A stretch of DNA of 64,000 nt, from NCBI RefSeq assembly GCF_001407835.1, contig NZ_CYUO01000005.1, positions 806,001 through 870,000 of the forward strand, written 5' to 3'. The notes under the pieces were generated by a model. It ran no database searches, was not told the origin of the DNA, and saw only the letters and a list, made by a program, of their open reading frames with translations. The translations under genes were made by a program, and so were the position numbers. The DNA comes from Lagierella massiliensis (GTDB lineage Bacteria > Bacillota > Clostridia > Tissierellales > Peptoniphilaceae). Below, piece after piece: positions 9,625 through 18,971 of the stretch (position 1 is the stretch's first letter; every line of letters starts with the position of its first letter).

Positions 9625-10597
9625 AAATATAATACTAATACATGGTAGCGAAAGTTATTTAATAGAAAAAAATTCAAATGACATTATAGATAAATTGGTT
9701 GATAAAAATTTTTATGATTTTAATGTTTCAAAATTTGAATTTGAAGATTTAAATATTCAAAAACTTTATAATAGTATACAGACTTTGCCTCTTATGAGTG
9801 ATAATAAAGCGGTAATAATTGAAAATATGCCCTTAGATAAAGGAGCAATTTCTAAATATAAAACAGTTTTTGAAGAATTAGGAAATATAATTACTAACAT
9901 ACCACCTTCAACATTCTTAATAATAAATTCATCTACTGAAAAATTATTTAACGGTAAGTTTTTGAAAAAATTTAAAGAAGTTGGAGATATAAAGGTAGTT
10001 AACAAACTAAATAGACCAGACTTAATGAAATATATATCGAACTATTTGGGCATTAAACAATCAGACAATATTAAACTGATTAATTATATTGTGGATAATA
10101 GTGGATACTTGATTGCTGAATTGAAGATGACATTGCTCGATTTAAACAACGAGTTAGATAAAATAAAAAATTTAGATTTAAATGCTTCCGATAAAGATAT
10201 TATAGATAGTTTAACTAAGATTTCAGGTTATAACATTTTTAATTTAACCGATAGCATTTTAGAAAAATCACTAAAAAAGTCATTAACAATCTACAATACA
10301 TTAATAGATGACAATGATGATGCTTTTAAAATATTTTATATGGTTGTAAGAATGATTAGAAATATTTTGATAATAAAAGAGTGTAGGCGTAGGGGAATGA
10401 ATAATATGCAAATTACTAAAAGATACTCTATATCAAATTTCGAGCTTAAAAAATTAGAAAGATTTATAAATATATGGACATATAAGGATTTAAAAGATGC
10501 GATTAATAGTTCCTATGAATTGGAAGTAGGACTTAAATCAAAGCCAATTAAACCTGAAATACAGGTAGAAAATTATATTACTAATTTATGCTCCTAA
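9620..10597 (+). CDS. holA: DNA polymerase III delta subunit, probable AUU start
   Basis: Delta subunit of the clamp loader, which opens the beta sliding clamp. The C-terminal two thirds show LPLMSDNKAVIIENMPL, DLMKYISNYLGIK and the helical C-terminal domain. The family N-terminus (Y-G-E-x-x-L-I type) is encoded in frame upstream of any ATG, GTG or TTG: from 9620 the frame reads IKNIILIHGSESYLIEKN. The only start with a good site is ATT at 9620, six bases after AGAGGTG (9607-9613) and overlapping the comEC stop. This gives 325 residues, normal for delta. Starting at TTG 9695 would lose the first strand and P-loop-like turn and has no clear site. Confidence 0.85.
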   Translation: MKNIILIHGSESYLIEKNSNDIIDKLVDKNFYDFNVSKFEFEDLNIQKLYNSIQTLPLMSDNKAVIIENMPLDKGAISKYKTVFEELGNIITNIPPSTFLIINSSTEKLFNGKFLKKFKEVGDIKVVNKLNRPDLMKYISNYLGIKQSDNIKLINYIVDNSGYLIAELKMTLLDLNNELDKIKNLDLNASDKDIIDSLTKISGYNIFNLTDSILEKSLKKSLTIYNTLIDDNDDAFKIFYMVVRMIRNILIIKECRRRGMNNMQITKRYSISNFELKKLERFINIWTYKDLKDAINSSYELEVGLKSKPIKPEIQVENYITNLCS

Positions 10598-10612
10598 AAA
10601 ATCGCATTAAAT

Positions 10613-10638
10613 AAGAGATAATGAATTCATTATCTCTT
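10613..10638 (+). terminator. Bidirectional hairpin between holA and rpsT
   Basis: AAGAGATAATGAA/TTCATTATCTCTT is a perfect 13+13 palindrome between two convergent genes. T-runs on both sides are short (CTCTTTCC on the plus strand), so efficiency is uncertain, but position and symmetry suit a shared terminator. Confidence 0.65.
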
Positions 10639-10649
10639 TCCTAAATGTA

Positions 10650-10913
10650 TTATTTTGCAACATTTAATTTTTTTGCTAATTTACTTACATGTCTTGAAGC
10701 TGTATTTTTGTGTATGATATTTTTTGTAGTTGCTTTCTTCAATTTTTTATCAATCAATTTTAATAACTTTTCTGCTTCATCAAATTTTTCGTCAGTAATA
10801 GCTTGTTCAAACTTCTTAGTATAAGTTTTGATTTCTGACTTTCTAGCCTTGTTTTCAAGAGTTTGTCTCTTTGTAACGTCTATTCTTTTAATAGCTGATT
10901 TAATATTTGCCAT
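10650..10913 (-). CDS. rpsT: 30S ribosomal protein S20
   Basis: Small basic protein that binds 16S rRNA in the body of the 30S subunit. The 87-residue product begins MANIKSAIKRIDVTKRQ, the standard S20 N-terminus, and is Lys-rich throughout with TASRHVSKLAKKLN at the end. An in-frame upstream ATG exists, but the start at 10913 is decided by GGAGGTGAAAC immediately before it. It is the only minus-strand gene among the first 47 kb of otherwise plus-strand genes (apart from the partial edge gene), convergent with holA and divergent from lepA, as rpsT often is in Firmicutes. Confidence 0.97.
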   Translation of the reverse strand: MANIKSAIKRIDVTKRQTLENKARKSEIKTYTKKFEQAITDEKFDEAEKLLKLIDKKLKKATTKNIIHKNTASRHVSKLAKKLNVAK

Positions 10914-10941
10914 TGTTTCACCTCCTGCACATAACATTGTT

Positions 10942-10970
10942 ATTATAATATAGCAATGGGTAAAAATCAA
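10942..10970 (-). promoter_or_regulatory. Sigma-A promoter of rpsT
   Basis: On the minus strand TTGATT (10970-10965), a 17-base spacer and TATAAT (10947-10942) form a good promoter, giving a leader of about 25 bases to the S20 start. Confidence 0.8.
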
Positions 10971-11106
10971 GATAATTATTATGGAAAATTCATGATGTGA
11001 TTAATATTTTTATTTTATTTACTACTTTTATCAAAATTTCATGTTTAATTCATATTGTTAAAACAAACTGAAGTTATTTTGAAATTGGTTATCCAACTTT
11101 AAATTA

Positions 11107-11115
11107 TGTTATAAT
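11107..11115 (+). promoter_or_regulatory. Extended -10 promoter for lepA
   Basis: TGTTATAAT is an extended -10 box about 105 bases before the lepA start; no strong -35 hexamer lies at standard spacing. The transcript would have a leader of roughly 100 bases. Confidence 0.5.
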
Positions 11116-11161
11116 GTTCTTGATTTCAAAGATTAAGAAATAATATATAACAATTTGATAA

Positions 11162-11197
11162 AATTATCTCTAATAAAAATTTATTAAACAGATAATT
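11162..11197 (+). other. Hairpin in the lepA leader
   Basis: AATTATCT ... AGATAATT enclose a second nested inverted repeat TAATAAA-AA-TTTATTA, giving a two-part stem of 8 and 7 bp. It ends 22 bases before the lepA start and is not followed by a T-run. Function unknown; it is very AT-rich, so stability is modest. Confidence 0.4.
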
Positions 11198-11219
11198 CAT
11201 ATAGAGACGAGGTATTAAC

Positions 11220-13031
11220 ATGAATATAAAAAAATCTAATATCAGAAATTTTTGTATTATTGCACATATTGATCACGGAAAGTCAACTTTAGCAGATAGA
11301 CTAATTGAAAATACAGGAACTCTTACAAAGAGAGAAATGGAAGAGCAAGTTTTAGATAGTATGGACCTTGAAAGAGAAAGAGGAATAACTATTAAACTAA
11401 AAGCTATCAAATTAAAATACAAAGCAAAAGATGGCGAAGAATATATTTTAAATTTGATAGATACTCCAGGACATGTAGACTTTTCATATGAAGTTTCAAG
11501 AAGCCTTGCAGCTTGTGAAGGAGCGGTTCTAATAGTTGATGCAAGTCAAGGAGTTGAAGCACAAACTCTTGCGAATGTATATCTTGCTTTAGACCAGGAC
11601 TTAGAAATTCTTCCTGTAATCAATAAAATAGATTTACCTTCAGCAGATATTGACTTTGCCAAAAAGGAAATAGAAGATATTATTGGATTAGATACAGAAG
11701 ATATTCCTCTAATATCTGCAAAAGAAGGTACAAATATTGATCAAGTTTTAGAAGATATAGTAAAAAATGTTCCTGCCCCAACTGGTAATGATGTAGATCC
11801 CTTAAAAGCACTTATATTTGATTCATATTATGACTCTTATAAAGGAGTAGTTTCTTATGTAAGAGTTTTTGACGGAGTGATTAAACCAGGTATGGACATC
11901 AAGATGATGTCTACTGGAAAAGTATTCGAAGTTACTGAAGTAGGATATACTGCAGGAGGACCAGTTTCTGTTAAGGAACTTAGAGCTGGTGACGTTGGTT
12001 TTGTAGTAGCTTCTATAAAAAATGTAAGAGATTCTAAAGTTGGGGACACAATTACATCTGCACAGTCGCCTACGAAAAATCCTTTACCTGGATATAAAGT
12101 AGTAACTCCAATGGTATACTGTGGAATTTATCCAGCGGAAGGCGAAGAGTATAATGATATAAGAGATGCTTTGGAAAAGTTACAGGTTAATGATGCTTCT
12201 TTAGTATTTGAACCAGAAACATCTCAAGCTCTTGGATTTGGTTTTAGATGTGGATTTTTAGGGCTTCTTCACATGGAGATAATTCAAGAAAGACTCGACA
12301 GAGAATTTGACCTAAATATAATCGCAACAGCACCTTCAGTTATATATAATATAATGATCAAATCAGGTGAGATGTTAACAATACAAAACCCTTCAAATCT
12401 ACCAGATCCCTCAGAGATTGAATATATGGAAGAACCTATAGTTGATGCGAATATAATGGCACCAACTGACTATGTAGGAGCAATTATGGAAATATGCCAA
12501 AACAAAAGAGGAACTTTTGTAAATATGGAATATCTTGATGAAAAGAGGGTGAACATTAATTATATTTTGCCATTAAACGAGGTAATATATGACTTTTTCG
12601 ACGCATTAAAGTCAAAAACAAGAGGATATGCTTCACTTGATTATGAATTTAAAGGATATCAACAATCAAATCTCGAAAAACTTGATATCTTAATAAATGG
12701 AGAACTCGTAGATGCATTCTCATTAATTGTTCACAAGGAAAAAGCTTATGAAAGAGCAAGAGTTATAGTTGAAAAACTTAAAGATGAAATCCCAAGACAT
12801 CAATTTGCAGTACCTATTCAAGCTTCAATTGGATCTAAAATAATTGCAAGAGAAACAGTTAAAGCTCTTAGGAAAGATGTTCTTGCAAAATGCTACGGAG
12901 GAGATATTTCAAGAAAGAGAAAACTTCTTGAAAAACAAAAAGAAGGAAAGAAGAGAATGAGACAAATAGGTGCAGTAGAAGTTCCACAAAATGCTTTTCT
13001 TGCAGTATTAAAATACGATGAAGATAAATAA
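11220..13031 (+). CDS. lepA: Elongation factor 4 (LepA)
   Basis: Ribosome-associated translational GTPase implicated in back-translocation and 30S assembly. GTPase motifs: G1 AHIDHGKST (residues 14-22), G3 DTPGHVDF, G4 NKID. The LepA-specific C-terminal domain is visible ([18 protein letters not shown] and [20 protein letters not shown]). At 603 residues it is full length. It overlaps the next gene by 14 bases; lepA followed by hemW and hrcA-grpE-dnaK-dnaJ is the classic Firmicutes order. Confidence 0.98.
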   Translation: MNIKKSNIRNFCIIAHIDHGKSTLADRLIENTGTLTKREMEEQVLDSMDLERERGITIKLKAIKLKYKAKDGEEYILNLIDTPGHVDFSYEVSRSLAACEGAVLIVDASQGVEAQTLANVYLALDQDLEILPVINKIDLPSADIDFAKKEIEDIIGLDTEDIPLISAKEGTNIDQVLEDIVKNVPAPTGNDVDPLKALIFDSYYDSYKGVVSYVRVFDGVIKPGMDIKMMSTGKVFEVTEVGYTAGGPVSVKELRAGDVGFVVASIKNVRDSKVGDTITSAQSPTKNPLPGYKVVTPMVYCGIYPAEGEEYNDIRDALEKLQVNDASLVFEPETSQALGFGFRCGFLGLLHMEIIQERLDREFDLNIIATAPSVIYNIMIKSGEMLTIQNPSNLPDPSEIEYMEEPIVDANIMAPTDYVGAIMEICQNKRGTFVNMEYLDEKRVNINYILPLNEVIYDFFDALKSKTRGYASLDYEFKGYQQSNLEKLDILINGELVDAFSLIVHKEKAYERARVIVEKLKDEIPRHQFAVPIQASIGSKIIARETVKALRKDVLAKCYGGDISRKRKLLEKQKEGKKRMRQIGAVEVPQNAFLAVLKYDEDK

Positions 13032-14172
13032 CTCAGGTTTAAAGGCAGGACTTTATATTCATATTCCATTTTGTGCTTCTAAATGTTACTATTGTGACTT
13101 TTCTACAATGCCATATCAAGATAAAAGAATTGATGAGTATTTTGAGTATCTTTTTAAAGAGATAGAACTTTCGTATGAATACTGGAAAGATTTTGAAATA
13201 GATACTATCTATTTAGGTGGAGGCACACCTAACTATGTTTCCAGTGATAATATAATAAAACTGGATAAGCTAATAAAATCAAGGTTTAATATTTCAAAAA
13301 AAATAGAATACTCAATAGAATGCAATCCAGAATATCTTTATATAGAAAAAATAGAGGATTATCTAAGTTGTGGAATAAATAGATTTTCTGTTGGAGTTCA
13401 GACTTTCGATGATACTATTTTAAGAAAAATAGGCAGGATGCACACCAGTGAAGTTGCATATAAAAATATATTAAAACTTAAATCTTTAGGAGTTAATAAC
13501 ATAAATTTAGATTTTATTACCGGTCTTCCAGGTCAAACGGAACTAAGCCTTCTAAATGATTTATATATAATTAAAGAACTTGATGTAAATCATATATCAT
13601 ATTACGATCTTATAATTGAAGAAAATACAAGATTTCATTTTGAAAGTAAAATTGGTAATTTAAAATTGCCAGATGAAAATACAAATAGAATGTACTATCA
13701 TAAAATTGTTGAGTTTTTAAAAAACATAGGTATTTATCAATATGAAATATCTAACTTTTCAAAACCTGGATACAATTCTAAACATAATCTAAAATACTGG
13801 CATACAATGCCGTATGTAGCTTTCGGTCTGGGAGCAAGTGGATATGATGGAAACATTAGGTACACCAACTACCATAGGTATAAAGATTATATAAATTCCA
13901 TCGTAAATAATGAATTACCTAAGGGAGTTATAGAAAATTTAAGTTTGAATGATAAATTGTTTGAAAAAATAATAATGAACATGAGACTTGTAGAAGGTAT
14001 TTCTACAAAAGAATTGGAAGAACAATTTGGATATGATATATGGAAAGAGAATACCAAACTAATAAAAAGTTATGAAAGTTGTGATTTATTAAGAGTCTAT
14101 AATGATAGAATTGCTTTTACAGAATATGGTTTTGATATATCTAATAAATTTTTTAAAGATCTTTTGATTTAA
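13018..14172 (+). CDS. hemW: Radical SAM protein HemW (putative heme chaperone)
   Basis: HemN-like radical SAM protein. The [4Fe-4S]-SAM motif C-x3-C-x2-C is CASKCYYC (Cys 19, 23, 26), followed by DFS and later by YLGGGTPN and GVQTFDD, typical of the HemN/HemW superfamily. Length 384 and the position between lepA and hrcA point to HemW rather than true coproporphyrinogen dehydrogenase HemN. HemW proteins bind heme and are proposed to insert it into target enzymes. The start lies inside lepA. No other heme genes are in this window, so its physiological partner is not visible here. Confidence 0.88.
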   Translation: MKINNSGLKAGLYIHIPFCASKCYYCDFSTMPYQDKRIDEYFEYLFKEIELSYEYWKDFEIDTIYLGGGTPNYVSSDNIIKLDKLIKSRFNISKKIEYSIECNPEYLYIEKIEDYLSCGINRFSVGVQTFDDTILRKIGRMHTSEVAYKNILKLKSLGVNNINLDFITGLPGQTELSLLNDLYIIKELDVNHISYYDLIIEENTRFHFESKIGNLKLPDENTNRMYYHKIVEFLKNIGIYQYEISNFSKPGYNSKHNLKYWHTMPYVAFGLGASGYDGNIRYTNYHRYKDYINSIVNNELPKGVIENLSLNDKLFEKIIMNMRLVEGISTKELEEQFGYDIWKENTKLIKSYESCDLLRVYNDRIAFTEYGFDISNKFFKDLLI

Positions 14173-14193
14173 TGTTGACAAAAGATCTTTTTT
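14155..14193 (+). terminator. Hairpin terminator of lepA-hemW overlapping the hrcA promoter
   Basis: AAAGATCTTTT (14155-14165, spanning the end of hemW) pairs with AAAAGATCTTT (14180-14190), followed by TTT. The right arm starts on the last base of the TTGACA box of the hrcA promoter, so terminator and promoter share sequence. Confidence 0.6.
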
Positions 14194-14203
14194 GTTTTAT
14201 TAT
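14175..14203 (+). promoter_or_regulatory. Sigma-A promoter of the hrcA-grpE-dnaK operon
   Basis: Consensus TTGACA (14175-14180), a 17-base spacer and TATTAT (14198-14203), immediately upstream of the CIRCE operator. Confidence 0.85.
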
Positions 14204-14207
14204 TATA

Positions 14208-14234
14208 TTAGCACTTGAGGTTAATGAGTGCTAA
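14208..14234 (+). promoter_or_regulatory. CIRCE operator (HrcA binding site)
   Basis: TTAGCACTT-N9-GAGTGCTAA matches the CIRCE consensus TTAGCACTC-N9-GAGTGCTAA with one mismatch in the left arm. It begins 4 bases after the -10 box, placed to let HrcA block transcription of hrcA-grpE-dnaK until heat stress. Confidence 0.95.
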
Positions 14235-14254
14235 TCAAGAAAGGATTTGATTTT

Positions 14255-15280
14255 ATGAACTATTCCGATATTGACACAAGGAAAAAAAACATTATGGAAT
14301 TTATCATAAATGAATATTTGGATAGTTGTAATCCAGTAGGGTCCAGAACCATTTCTAAAAATTCTGATTTAGGAGTTTCAGCTGCTACTATAAGAAATGA
14401 AATGAGTGATCTGGAAGAAATGGGTTTACTTGAAAAATCTCATTCTTCTTCTGGCAGAATCCCTTCTGCATTGGCATATAAGTATTATGCAAAAGAAGTT
14501 TTGAATTCTTTTAATATACAGAGATCTAATGAAAAAACGAGTTCATTAACTGTTAGAAATGAAAGGTCGGGTATTAAAGGAGAAAGTGCTTTAAGTTTAG
14601 CGTGTGATATACTTTCTGAATCTACAAGTTCAGTTATAGTTTCTTCTATGGAAAGATTTACTCAACCGAAAATTAGAAAAGTGGAAATAATTAATATAAG
14701 TACAAAAACTTATGTAATTGTATTTGTATTAGATAATTTAGAAGTTTCAAGTAAGGTTTTTAGTGTTGACTTTGATATAAGTTCTTCAGATTTGAAAAAA
14801 ATAAACTTTTTACTTAATAAGCTTTTAAGTATTAATAATCAAGATGAATTAACAGTAGAAGAATTAGATGAACTTGTCAGTTCAGCTTTAAATAGAGACT
14901 TAATTCAATATTTCCTTTATTTAATTAACAAAGAATATAGAGGAATAAATGACATCAAGACTAAAGTAACTGGATTGACAAATATTTTGGATATGCCAGA
15001 ATATAATGACCTATTTCAATTAAAATCTTTTTTGAATTTGCTTAGCAATGAACAAAATATAAAAAAAATAATGGATAAAAAATTAAAAAATCATATAGAA
15101 ATTTTCATCGGAAAAGAGGTGGGGCTTAAGGAGCTGTCCGAAAACAGTTTAGTACTTACTGAATTAATACTAGATAATGCATATAAAATCAAAATAGGAG
15201 TTTTATCTCCTTTAAGATCTGATTATAAGAAGATTATTTCAAGTTTGTACAATATTTCATGGAAACTGATTAGTTTATAA
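14255..15280 (+). CDS. hrcA: Heat-inducible transcription repressor HrcA
   Basis: Repressor of class I heat-shock genes that binds CIRCE and depends on GroEL for activity. The N-terminal winged helix carries SRTISKNSDLGVSAATIRNE and the MGLLEKSHSSSGRIPS segment; the GAF-like and dimerisation regions follow. I use ATG 14255 (341 residues, MNYSDIDTRKK), preceded by AGAAAGGA at 14238-14245. The in-frame GTG at 14228 lies inside the CIRCE right arm and is not credible. The CIRCE element just upstream shows autoregulation. Stop to grpE is 13 bases. Confidence 0.96.
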   Translation: MNYSDIDTRKKNIMEFIINEYLDSCNPVGSRTISKNSDLGVSAATIRNEMSDLEEMGLLEKSHSSSGRIPSALAYKYYAKEVLNSFNIQRSNEKTSSLTVRNERSGIKGESALSLACDILSESTSSVIVSSMERFTQPKIRKVEIINISTKTYVIVFVLDNLEVSSKVFSVDFDISSSDLKKINFLLNKLLSINNQDELTVEELDELVSSALNRDLIQYFLYLINKEYRGINDIKTKVTGLTNILDMPEYNDLFQLKSFLNLLSNEQNIKKIMDKKLKNHIEIFIGKEVGLKELSENSLVLTELILDNAYKIKIGVLSPLRSDYKKIISSLYNISWKLISL

Positions 15281-15293
15281 AAGGAGGTATTCT

Positions 15294-15857
15294 ATGGAGT
15301 CTAAAGGGAATGATTTTAAAGATGAAAATATTGAGTTAGAAAACGAAATTGATATTGAAGATGAAAATGATGAAAAAGTTGAGGAGTCAACGGAAGAAAA
15401 TGTTGTTGATGATGAACTTTTGTCTGAGATTGAATCTTTAAAAGAAGCGAATGAAAGCTTAAATTTATCATTAGCAAGATTACAAGCTGATTTTTCAAAC
15501 TATAAAAAGAGAACAGAAAAAGAAAAATCAACGTCGGTAAAATTAGCTAATGAAGGTCTAATCATGAAGCTTCTACCAGTTATAGATGATCTGGAAAGAG
15601 CCTATAACCATATGGAATCTTCAGAATATTCTGAAGGTGTGGAGATAATTATAAAAAATTTCAAAGAAATTTTAAAAAAAGAAGGTCTTGAAGAAATAGA
15701 GTCGGATAATAAACCATTCGACCACAATTTTCATCAAGCAATTCTGATGGAACAAAGTGAAGACGTAGAGTCAGGTAATATTATTGAAACTTTCCAAAAA
15801 GGATATATTTTAAATGGGAAAGTAATAAGACCAAGCATGGTCAAAGTTTCTGAATAA
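15294..15857 (+). CDS. grpE: Nucleotide exchange factor GrpE
   Basis: Co-chaperone that releases ADP from DnaK. The first 45 residues are highly acidic and probably disordered; a long coiled coil follows ([20 protein letters not shown]), then [12 protein letters not shown] and the C-terminal beta domain ending [14 protein letters not shown]. Length 187 is typical. AAGGAGGT precedes the start. It lies between hrcA and dnaK in the CIRCE-controlled transcript, so it should be co-induced with its partner. Confidence 0.97.
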   Translation: MESKGNDFKDENIELENEIDIEDENDEKVEESTEENVVDDELLSEIESLKEANESLNLSLARLQADFSNYKKRTEKEKSTSVKLANEGLIMKLLPVIDDLERAYNHMESSEYSEGVEIIIKNFKEILKKEGLEEIESDNKPFDHNFHQAILMEQSEDVESGNIIETFQKGYILNGKVIRPSMVKVSE

Positions 15858-15871
15858 TTAGGAGGTATATT

Positions 15872-17698
15872 ATGTCAAAAATAATTGGAATCGACTTAGG
15901 TACAACAAATTCAGCTGTAGCCGTTATGGAAGGTGGCTCAGCAAGTATAATTACAAATGTTGAAGGTAACAGAACAACTCCATCTGTAGTTGCTTTTACA
16001 AAGGATGGAGAAAGATTAGTTGGAGAAACTGCTAAAAGACAAGCCATAACTAACCCAAAAAGAACTATTTCATCAATAAAAACTCATATGGGTTCAGATT
16101 ACAAAATAGATATAGATGGAAAAGATTTAACTCCTGAAGATATTTCTGCAATGATACTTCAAAAGTTAAAAGCTGATGCTGAACATTTTTTAGGAGAAAA
16201 AATAACAGAAGCTGTTATCACTGTACCTGCATATTTTACAGATAGTCAAAGACAAGCTACAAAAGATGCTGGACAAATTGCGGGTTTAAATGTGAAGAGA
16301 ATTATAAATGAACCTACTGCAGCTGCTTTAGCCTATGGTCTTGACAAAGATCACGACCAACACAAGATAATGGTTTATGACCTTGGTGGTGGAACATTTG
16401 ACGTTTCAATTCTTGAAGTAGGTGACGGAGTATTTGAAGTTCTATCTACAAGAGGTAATAACAAACTTGGTGGAGATGACTTTGATAACGCAGTCATCGA
16501 CTATTTAGCAGAAGAGTTCAAAAAAGAAAATGGTATTGATTTAAGACAAGATCCAACTTCTCTTCAAAGACTTAAAGATGCAGCAGAAAAGGCAAAGAAA
16601 GAGTTATCTACGACTCTATCTACAAATATAAACTTACCTTTTATAACTGCTGTTAATGGTGTTCCTGCTCATTTAAATATGGATTTAAGTAGATCAAAAT
16701 TTGAAGATTTAACAGCTCATTTAGTTGAAAAGACTGTAGACCCTGTAAAACAAGCCTTAAAAGATGCTGGTTTACAAGCTTCAGATATTGAATCAGTATT
16801 ACTTGTAGGAGGTTCTACAAGAATTCCTGCTGTGCAAGAATCTGTAAAGAAATTAATAGGAAAAGAACCTCAAAAAGATATTAACCCAGATGAATGTGTA
16901 GCTATGGGAGCTGCAATTCAAGGTGGTGTTCTAAGTGGAGAAGTAAAAGATTTATTATTACTTGACGTTACACCATTATCATTAGGTATTGAAACACTTG
17001 GTGGAGTTACTACAAGATTAATTGAAAGAAATACAACAATTCCTACAAAGAAGAGTCAAGTATTTACAACTGCTGCAGATGGACAAACTAATGTTGAAGT
17101 AGTAGTTCTTCAAGGCGAAAGAGAAATGGCTGTTGATAATACACTTTTAGGTAAGTTTACACTTGCAGATATACCTGCTGCTCCAAGAGGAGTACCTCAA
17201 ATTGAAGTTACTTTTGATATTGATGCAAATGGTATAGTAAATGTTACTGCTAAGGACTTAGGTTCAGGTAAAGAACAAAAGATGACAATTTCTTCTTCAA
17301 CTAAATTATCTGATGAAGAAATAAAACAAAAAGTTGATGATGCAGCTAAATTTGCCGAAGAAGACAAGAAGAAAAAAGAATTAATCGAAAATAGAAATAA
17401 TGCAGAATCTGTAATTTATCAAACTGAAAAGACAATGAAAGATTTAGGTGATAAGATAAGTTCAGATGAAAAATCATCAATAGAAGAAAAAATAAAAGAT
17501 CTTAGAAATTCACTAACATCTGAAGATGCAAATGAAATTAAAACTAAAACTGAAAATCTTACTCAAGAGCTTTACAAGATGTCTGAGAAACTATATGCAC
17601 AAAATGCTAATGCAAACTCAAGTGAGTCATCAGAAAACAAGGATGATGTAGTTGATGCAGATTATGAAGTTGTAGATGAGGACGAAGAAGACAAGTAA
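15872..17698 (+). CDS. dnaK: Chaperone protein DnaK (Hsp70)
   Basis: ATP-dependent chaperone that binds exposed hydrophobic peptides. The nucleotide-binding domain has [17 protein letters not shown] at the N-terminus, [17 protein letters not shown] near 170 and [14 protein letters not shown] near 310. The [14 protein letters not shown] linker-proximal segment, the substrate domain and a lid ending in an acidic tail ([16 protein letters not shown]) follow. Length 608 and the short N-terminal domain are those of Gram-positive DnaK. AGGAGGT precedes the start and a strong terminator follows, so dnaJ is transcribed separately or by read-through. Confidence 0.98.
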   Translation: MSKIIGIDLGTTNSAVAVMEGGSASIITNVEGNRTTPSVVAFTKDGERLVGETAKRQAITNPKRTISSIKTHMGSDYKIDIDGKDLTPEDISAMILQKLKADAEHFLGEKITEAVITVPAYFTDSQRQATKDAGQIAGLNVKRIINEPTAAALAYGLDKDHDQHKIMVYDLGGGTFDVSILEVGDGVFEVLSTRGNNKLGGDDFDNAVIDYLAEEFKKENGIDLRQDPTSLQRLKDAAEKAKKELSTTLSTNINLPFITAVNGVPAHLNMDLSRSKFEDLTAHLVEKTVDPVKQALKDAGLQASDIESVLLVGGSTRIPAVQESVKKLIGKEPQKDINPDECVAMGAAIQGGVLSGEVKDLLLLDVTPLSLGIETLGGVTTRLIERNTTIPTKKSQVFTTAADGQTNVEVVVLQGEREMAVDNTLLGKFTLADIPAAPRGVPQIEVTFDIDANGIVNVTAKDLGSGKEQKMTISSSTKLSDEEIKQKVDDAAKFAEEDKKKKELIENRNNAESVIYQTEKTMKDLGDKISSDEKSSIEEKIKDLRNSLTSEDANEIKTKTENLTQELYKMSEKLYAQNANANSSESSENKDDVVDADYEVVDEDEEDK

Positions 17699-17711
17699 TA
17701 ATATTAGATAG

Positions 17712-17745
17712 GGACAGAGTTTTCCTCTGTCCTTGTTTTCTTTTT
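17712..17745 (+). terminator. Terminator after dnaK
   Basis: GGACAGAG-TTTTC-CTCTGTCC, an 8-bp perfect stem followed by TTGTTTTCTTTTT. Confidence 0.9.
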
Positions 17746-17788
17746 AACCTATATTGTGATAAGATTATTAGAGAATTTTGAAAGTATT

Positions 17789-17811
17789 AAATCTCATTGT
17801 TAATGAGATTT
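17789..17811 (+). promoter_or_regulatory. Perfect inverted repeat upstream of dnaJ
   Basis: AAATCTCATT-GTT-AATGAGATTT has two perfect 10-base arms and ends 26 bases before the dnaJ start. It is not CIRCE. The only T-rich sequence after it is interrupted (ATATTTTATTG), so it may be an operator or leader hairpin rather than a terminator. No clear promoter hexamers at proper spacing were found for dnaJ. Confidence 0.45.
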
Positions 17812-17837
17812 ATATTTTATTGTGGAGGTAATTGTAA

Positions 17838-18971
17838 ATGAGAAACCCCTATGAGGTTTTAGGAGTTGGAAAGGACTTTACAAAGGATGAGTTAAAGAAG
17901 AAATATAGACAACTTGCAAAAAAATATCATCCTGATTTGAACCCTGACAACGAAGAAGCAAAGGAAAAATTACAAGAGATAAATGAAGCTTATGCAATTT
18001 TATCTAATGATGAAAATAGAAGAAAATATGATATGTATGGCGAATCAGCTTTTAATGGATCAGGTGGAGGATTTGGAGATATAAACTTTGATCTTTCAGA
18101 TATATTTGGTGATATATTTGGTGACATTTTTTCTGGGGGATTTTCTTCTGGAAAAAGAAGTAATTACCCTCAAAAAGGTGAAGATTTACAAACTGTAGTA
18201 ACTTTAGATTTTAATGAAGCAGCTTTTGGAACAAAAAAAGAAATTACATTTAGAAGGACTGAAACTTGTTCAAAGTGCGACGGAACTGGTGCTAAAAAGG
18301 GTAGCAAAGTAAAAGTTTGCTCTAAATGTCATGGAACTGGTGAAGTTAGATATCAACAACAATCTCCTTTTGGGACATTCGTAAGAACTAGTGTTTGTGA
18401 CGAATGTCACGGAACTGGAGAAGTAATAGAGGAAAAATGTCAAACTTGCAAGGGAAAGAAAAAAGTAAGTAAAACAAAGACAATAAATATAGATATACCT
18501 GCTGGAGTTGATAACGACTCGGTAATTAATTTAAGAGGAGAAGGAAATGTAGGACATAATGGTGGTCCTTCAGGAGACTTGTATGTAATTATAAAAGTCA
18601 AGGAACACGAACTTTTTGAAAGAAGAGGTTATGATCTATATTTCAAAATGCCAATAAGTTTTTCCCAAGCGGCACTTGGAGCAGACATAGAAATTCCTTT
18701 AATAGATGGAATTGAAAAATATTCTATTCCTGAAGGAACACAAACTGGGACAGTTTTTAAATTAAAAAATGAAGGTATTCAAAAGTTAAATAATAACGAG
18801 GGTAAAAGAGGTGACTTATACTTTGAAGTTGTTGTAATTACTCCGAAGAAGTTAAATAGTAAACAAAAAGAACTTTTAAAAGAGCTTGGAGATGAATCTG
18901 GTATAGATTTAAATCAACATAAAGATAAAAAATCATTATTTGAAAAAATCAAGGAGAAATTTGAAATATGA
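17838..18971 (+). CDS. dnaJ: Chaperone protein DnaJ (Hsp40)
   Basis: Stimulates DnaK ATPase and delivers substrates. The J domain carries the HPD motif (KYHPDLNPDN, near residues 33-42). The Gly/Phe region has GDIFGDIFSGGFSSG, and the zinc-finger region has four C-x2-C-x-G-x-G repeats (CSKCDGTGAKKG, CSKCHGTGEVR, CDECHGTGEV, CQTCKGKKKV). Two C-terminal beta domains follow. The fourth repeat has Lys in place of the last Gly. Length 377 marks a class A Hsp40. It overlaps prmA by 4 bases (ATGA). Confidence 0.98.
   Translation: MRNPYEVLGVGKDFTKDELKKKYRQLAKKYHPDLNPDNEEAKEKLQEINEAYAILSNDENRRKYDMYGESAFNGSGGGFGDINFDLSDIFGDIFGDIFSGGFSSGKRSNYPQKGEDLQTVVTLDFNEAAFGTKKEITFRRTETCSKCDGTGAKKGSKVKVCSKCHGTGEVRYQQQSPFGTFVRTSVCDECHGTGEVIEEKCQTCKGKKKVSKTKTINIDIPAGVDNDSVINLRGEGNVGHNGGPSGDLYVIIKVKEHELFERRGYDLYFKMPISFSQAALGADIEIPLIDGIEKYSIPEGTQTGTVFKLKNEGIQKLNNNEGKRGDLYFEVVVITPKKLNSKQKELLKELGDESGIDLNQHKDKKSLFEKIKEKFEI

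Noticed and set aside
10914-10970. Upstream in-frame start for rpsT
   Set aside because: Would translate the promoter and ribosome binding site; S20 proteins start MANIKSA at 10913.
14228-14257. GTG start for hrcA at 14228
   Set aside because: It lies inside the right arm of CIRCE; ATG 14255 has a proper AGAAAGGA site.
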